DNA from: CAYPZL01 sp964415045
GTDB lineage: Bacteria; Planctomycetota; Phycisphaerae; Sedimentisphaerales; Anaerobacaceae
NCBI GenBank assembly: GCA_964415045.1
Contig: CAYPZL010000063.1
Span: 1-26,673, forward strand
Length of the DNA: 26,673 bases
Direction: 5' to 3'
Shown: one piece after another, positions 24,003-26,673 of the stretch
Position numbering within the stretch: position 1 is the first letter of the stretch
Layout of the letters: each line of letters opens with the position of its first letter
The notes under the pieces: model-generated
What the model was told of the DNA's origin: nothing
Database searches by the model: none
Seen by the model: the letters and a program-made list of their open reading frames with translations, nothing else
Translations under genes and position numbers: made by a program

Positions 24003-25125
24003 AGAGAGTCAATTGTATATCGAGTATTTCATCGAACGTGACCTGGCAGCCGCCCTGAATCCCGTGGGGACATTCGAACGTGAAAGCGCTTGCGCCGCTG
24101 ACGTGATACAGGGCGCTGGTCAGATTGAAGGGGCTGGGGCGACTGCCGCCTTCGGGCCGAGCTTCGAAGAGGCCGCTGTGGGGAAGACCTCGCTTAGCCA
24201 GCAGCCCATAGTATCGCTTCGCCAGAGCGAGGATGTCTTCCTGCGTCTCGATGGGCACGTAGGCGGGGCGCAGCACCGCTGGCTTGTTCTCGTGGCTGTG
24301 AAACGAGACGGCCAGGTCCGGGCCTTCCTCGCGGGCCACCTTGAGGATGGCCGGGGCCTCCGGCCCCATCGGCGCGAAGAATTCGTCGTGCATCGGATTG
24401 ATGCCCGCATCGTTGAAATAGCAGCCGAGGAAGCCGACGTTGTCGCCGACGAAGGGGTGTTGTCGCTTGACGCCGGGCCAGCCGCAGAGCGTGTCGTCGC
24501 TCCAGGTGCCCTGACCCCAGAACCGCAGGTCATCTCTGTCCATGCCCTGCAACGCCCGCGGCTCAAACCGGGCGATGCCGTCCGGATTGCCCGCCGGGAC
24601 AATCAGCAAGCGGCATTGCCGCCCCAGCTCTCGGAGCCTGCGCTGCTCTGTGCCCCGGAGGTCCCGGCCCGTCTCCATGATGTGGATCAAGTTGACCAGT
24701 CCCGTGAGGGCCTCGACCTCGTGACCGTGCACGGGCCCGACGAAGAAGACGACGGGCTTCTTCCGCGCCGGCTTATCCATGTAGGCGTTCGGCTCGCGGG
24801 CGCCGATGGCGGAATTGAAGTTTGCCTTGTGCGGGACCTGTTCCCTGTCACCGTACGCGACGAGGTGCATGGGCCGGCCTCCCGGCGTTACGGCAAGGGC
24901 TCTGACGGTTCCGCGCCGCACCTTCGCGAAACGGCCGGACAGGCCCTTCACGTCGCCCATCCAGAAGCCCGGCAAATCGCGCGCGGGTATTTTCGCCCTG
25001 GCCTCCCGGTAAGTAACGCGCTCGGCCGCACCGGCACCGACGACGACCAGCGGGGTCGCGAGCAGTGCGGACAGACATATTGCCAACTTCCCGTGACGCG
25101 CCGTCAGTTTGTCTATGTCAGCCAC
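23962..25125 (-). CDS. Exported M14-type zinc metallopeptidase
   Basis: This 387-residue carboxypeptidase-type (M14) metalloenzyme has an N-terminal hydrophobic export segment (about 14-33). Zinc ligands are visible in VHGHEVEA (HxxE, His133 and Glu136) and SFHSHEN (His276 or His278), with the catalytic Glu351 in FTFECPHG. The LLIVPAGNPDG strand (173-183) and C-terminal region are as in the family. It probably removes a C-terminal or amide-linked residue from peptides outside the cytoplasm. The start is a GTG at 25125 with GGAG eight bases upstream. It overlaps the end of the sulfatase gene by 13 bases and is itself overlapped by the lyase gene, so the three are co-transcribed. A peptidase in a glycan cassette suggests a peptide-linked substrate, which is an inference. 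Confidence 0.85.
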   Translation of the reverse strand: MADIDKLTARHGKLAICLSALLATPLVVVGAGAAERVTYREARAKIPARDLPGFWMGDVKGLSGRFAKVRRGTVRALAVTPGGRPMHLVAYGDREQVPHKANFNSAIGAREPNAYMDKPARKKPVVFFVGPVHGHEVEALTGLVNLIHIMETGRDLRGTEQRRLRELGRQCRLLIVPAGNPDGIARFEPRALQGMDRDDLRFWGQGTWSDDTLCGWPGVKRQHPFVGDNVGFLGCYFNDAGINPMHDEFFAPMGPEAPAILKVAREEGPDLAVSFHSHENKPAVLRPAYVPIETQEDILALAKRYYGLLAKRGLPHSGLFEARPEGGSRPSPFNLTSALYHVSGASAFTFECPHGIQGGCQVTFDEILDIQLTLYEAMLQHEIEKKR

Positions 25126-26567
25126 GCCGGAATCTCCATCCCCTCAGCCTTGTATTTTTTCCGGATTCGCTCGTCGTAGATGTCTTTCATTTTCTTCTCG
25201 TACGAGCGTGGAATCTCGGGATCTTCCGGGATCCCTCCCTGATCGCCTGTTGCCTTGATCCATTCCTCAAGCTTCTTGCGATGCTCTTTGAGGATCTTCT
25301 TGCAGTCGGGGTTCCCGGCAAGATTGTTCAACTCGTGCGGGTCCTCCTGGAGATCGTAGAGCTCTTCGGGCGGACGCGTCGCAGCCATGAAACGAGCCTG
25401 CTCGGGCGTCAGTTGTCCGGTCTTGTGCAGTCGTCGCATCAGGCGAAGCACCGGGTATCCGTCTTCCTTGTAGCGGTTGATTTGCGTGTAGGGCCTCTCC
25501 GGCATGAAGTTGCGGATGTACTTGTACCGCTGCGAGCGTACGCAGCGAATCCGGTCCACCGTCTCGTCACAGCGGTCCCGGGCGGCAAAGACGTACTTGC
25601 GCTGCTTTCTGCGCGGACCCAGGAAGGGATGGCCCTGGAGATGTTTGGGCGGGCGAATGCCGGCCAGCGAGAGGAACGTGGGCGCGAAATCGATGCTGCT
25701 GACGAGGTCGTCGACAACCGTTCCCGGCTCGATCAATCCGGGCGCGCGGACGATCATCGGGATGTGAATCCCGCCCTCGTACAGCCACTGCTTACCCCGA
25801 ACGTGCGGCCGCCCGTGGTCGCCGAAGTACATCACGATCGTATTGTCGGCGAGCCCTTCCTTGACCAGCCACTGCATCGCCACGCCGATCTGGCCGTCGA
25901 GCACCTGGATCGACTCGAGATAGTCGGCCCAGTCCCGCCGCGCGATGGGATGATCGGGATAGTAGGGGGGCAGCTCGACCTTGTCCGGGTCAATGGGATT
26001 CCTCTTGTCTTTGCGGAAGGCCCGATGTGTCAGCGAGAAGTTCATCTGGGCGAAGAAAGGCTGATCGGGCTGGCGCTTCGACCAGTCCGTGCCGTCGAAA
26101 GGCTTGGTCCTGGGCGAGAAATTCCAATCGGTTTTGCCGGGCTGCTTGTAGCCCAGACCCGCGCAGTTGCTGGTGAAGTAGCCGGCCTGGCGGAAGTATT
26201 CGGTGATTACCGAGACCGGTTCGGGCAGCGTGTAGCCGTCCTTGCGGTGGCTGCGGTGGTTGTGGGCGCCGATGCTGGTCTGGTACATGCCGGTCATGAA
26301 GGCCGAGCGCGAGGCCGAGCAGACCGGCGCCGTGACGTACGCGTTGGTGAAGCGTGCCCCTTCGCTCGCCAGTTTATCCAGATTCGGAGTCTTGACGAGC
26401 GAGTTGCCGTAGCAGGCCAGGTCGGGCGAGGTGTCCTCGGAAATCAGCCAGAGAATGTTGGGGCGGCTCTTGCCGCCGGCCAGCCGCACGGCACTGCGGC
26501 CACAGCCGGATAGCAGCGCCGCTGCCGTGCCGTACCCGGCGGTCTTGAGAAAGTCGCGACGTTTCAT
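25113..26567 (-). CDS. Tat-exported lipoprotein sulfatase
   Basis: This arylsulfatase-type (S1) hydrolase removes sulfate esters. A twin-arginine signal RRDFLK (3-8) is followed by a lipobox LSGC with Cys22, so it is probably a Tat lipoprotein. The modified-residue signature is C-S-A-S-R (83-87), in which Cys83 would be converted to formylglycine; the more common third residue is Pro, but this variant is frequent in the family. Metal and catalytic residues include EDT (44-46), His181, GDH (249-251) and Lys259. The C-terminal subdomain (PPEELYDLQEDPHELNNLAGN) is complete. The length of 484 residues is normal. The ATG at 26567 is preceded by AAGGAG ten bases away. No formylglycine-generating enzyme gene is visible in the window. 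It heads the cassette with the M14 and lyase genes. Confidence 0.93.
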   Translation of the reverse strand: MKRRDFLKTAGYGTAAALLSGCGRSAVRLAGGKSRPNILWLISEDTSPDLACYGNSLVKTPNLDKLASEGARFTNAYVTAPVCSASRSAFMTGMYQTSIGAHNHRSHRKDGYTLPEPVSVITEYFRQAGYFTSNCAGLGYKQPGKTDWNFSPRTKPFDGTDWSKRQPDQPFFAQMNFSLTHRAFRKDKRNPIDPDKVELPPYYPDHPIARRDWADYLESIQVLDGQIGVAMQWLVKEGLADNTIVMYFGDHGRPHVRGKQWLYEGGIHIPMIVRAPGLIEPGTVVDDLVSSIDFAPTFLSLAGIRPPKHLQGHPFLGPRRKQRKYVFAARDRCDETVDRIRCVRSQRYKYIRNFMPERPYTQINRYKEDGYPVLRLMRRLHKTGQLTPEQARFMAATRPPEELYDLQEDPHELNNLAGNPDCKKILKEHRKKLEEWIKATGDQGGIPEDPEIPRSYEKKMKDIYDERIRKKYKAEGMEIPAWLT

Positions 26568-26673
26568 GTCTTGCGTCTCCTTACGCGCGTGGAACTGAAA
26601 TCGTAAGATCTCATCTTGTTACTGAACTTTTGCAAAATGGAGATTAGGCTTACTTTAGGGAGGAAAAATCTTC

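Noticed and set aside
21576..24041. 821-residue open frame on the plus strand opposite the heparinase-like gene
   Set aside because: It is a mirror of the lyase gene, Val/Gly/Arg/Asp-rich as expected for an antisense frame, and has no motif or ribosome site.
1..26673. CRISPR array, tRNA, rRNA, transposase or phage genes
   Set aside because: I scanned for regular spaced repeats, tRNA-like cloverleaf arms, and integrase or transposase motifs and found none.

Overview
This 26.7 kb window is ordinary-density, GC-rich bacterial chromosome. The gene content points to a planctomycete, most likely a Phycisphaerae/Sedimentisphaerales-type carbohydrate degrader. The supporting features are Tat-exported Gfo/Idh/MocA oxidoreductase and sulfatase, two DUF1080 (3-keto-glycoside hydrolase/lyase-like) proteins, a DUF4962/heparinase II/III-like lyase, many TPRs and a UroD-superfamily protein. 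This placement is inferred from gene families alone; no rRNA or marker phylogeny is possible here.

Layout. (1) 1-474: leader region ending in a perfect sigma70-type promoter (365-392) that drives a TPR lipoprotein gene and lspA (475-2071, +). (2) A minus-strand housekeeping block at 2028-7896 reads coaE, rho, valS, then the DUF151 bifunctional nuclease gene. It includes a strong promoter before coaE, a possible 30-codon leader ORF before rho and an intrinsic terminator between rho and valS. The nuclease gene overlaps the 3' end of lspA. (3) 8037-9656 (-): secreted protein with a SirB1/transglutaminase-like domain followed by TPRs. (4) 9907-10740 (+): DUF1080 lipoprotein. (5) A probable six-gene minus-strand unit at 17336-10791: UroD-like protein, Tat Gfo/Idh/MocA oxidoreductase, DUF1080-TIM-barrel fusion with an unexpected CXXCH, small unknown, DUF167 (YggU), MATE efflux. 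(6) 17757-19211 (+): secreted GH13 alpha-amylase-like protein lacking the invariant region-II arginine. (7) 19288-19406: a terminal-inverted-repeat (MITE/REP-like) element. (8) 19523-20641 (+): Tat-exported dipeptide-epimerase-like enolase-superfamily enzyme, then two small unknown genes. (9) 26567-21564 (-): overlapping sulfatase, M14-type metallopeptidase and heparinase-like lyase genes, which read as one exported degradation cassette.

How they may work together. The sulfatase, lyase and metallopeptidase could desulfate and cleave a sulfated uronic polysaccharide, possibly peptide-linked. The Gfo/Idh/MocA enzyme and DUF1080 proteins fit the known oxidise-then-eliminate/hydrolyse 3-keto-glycoside strategy. 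No large unknown system is evident. The most unusual local signals are the CXXCH in the DUF1080-TIM fusion, the Arg-to-Cys change in the amylase, the terminator lying between every plausible promoter and valS, and the inverted-repeat element.
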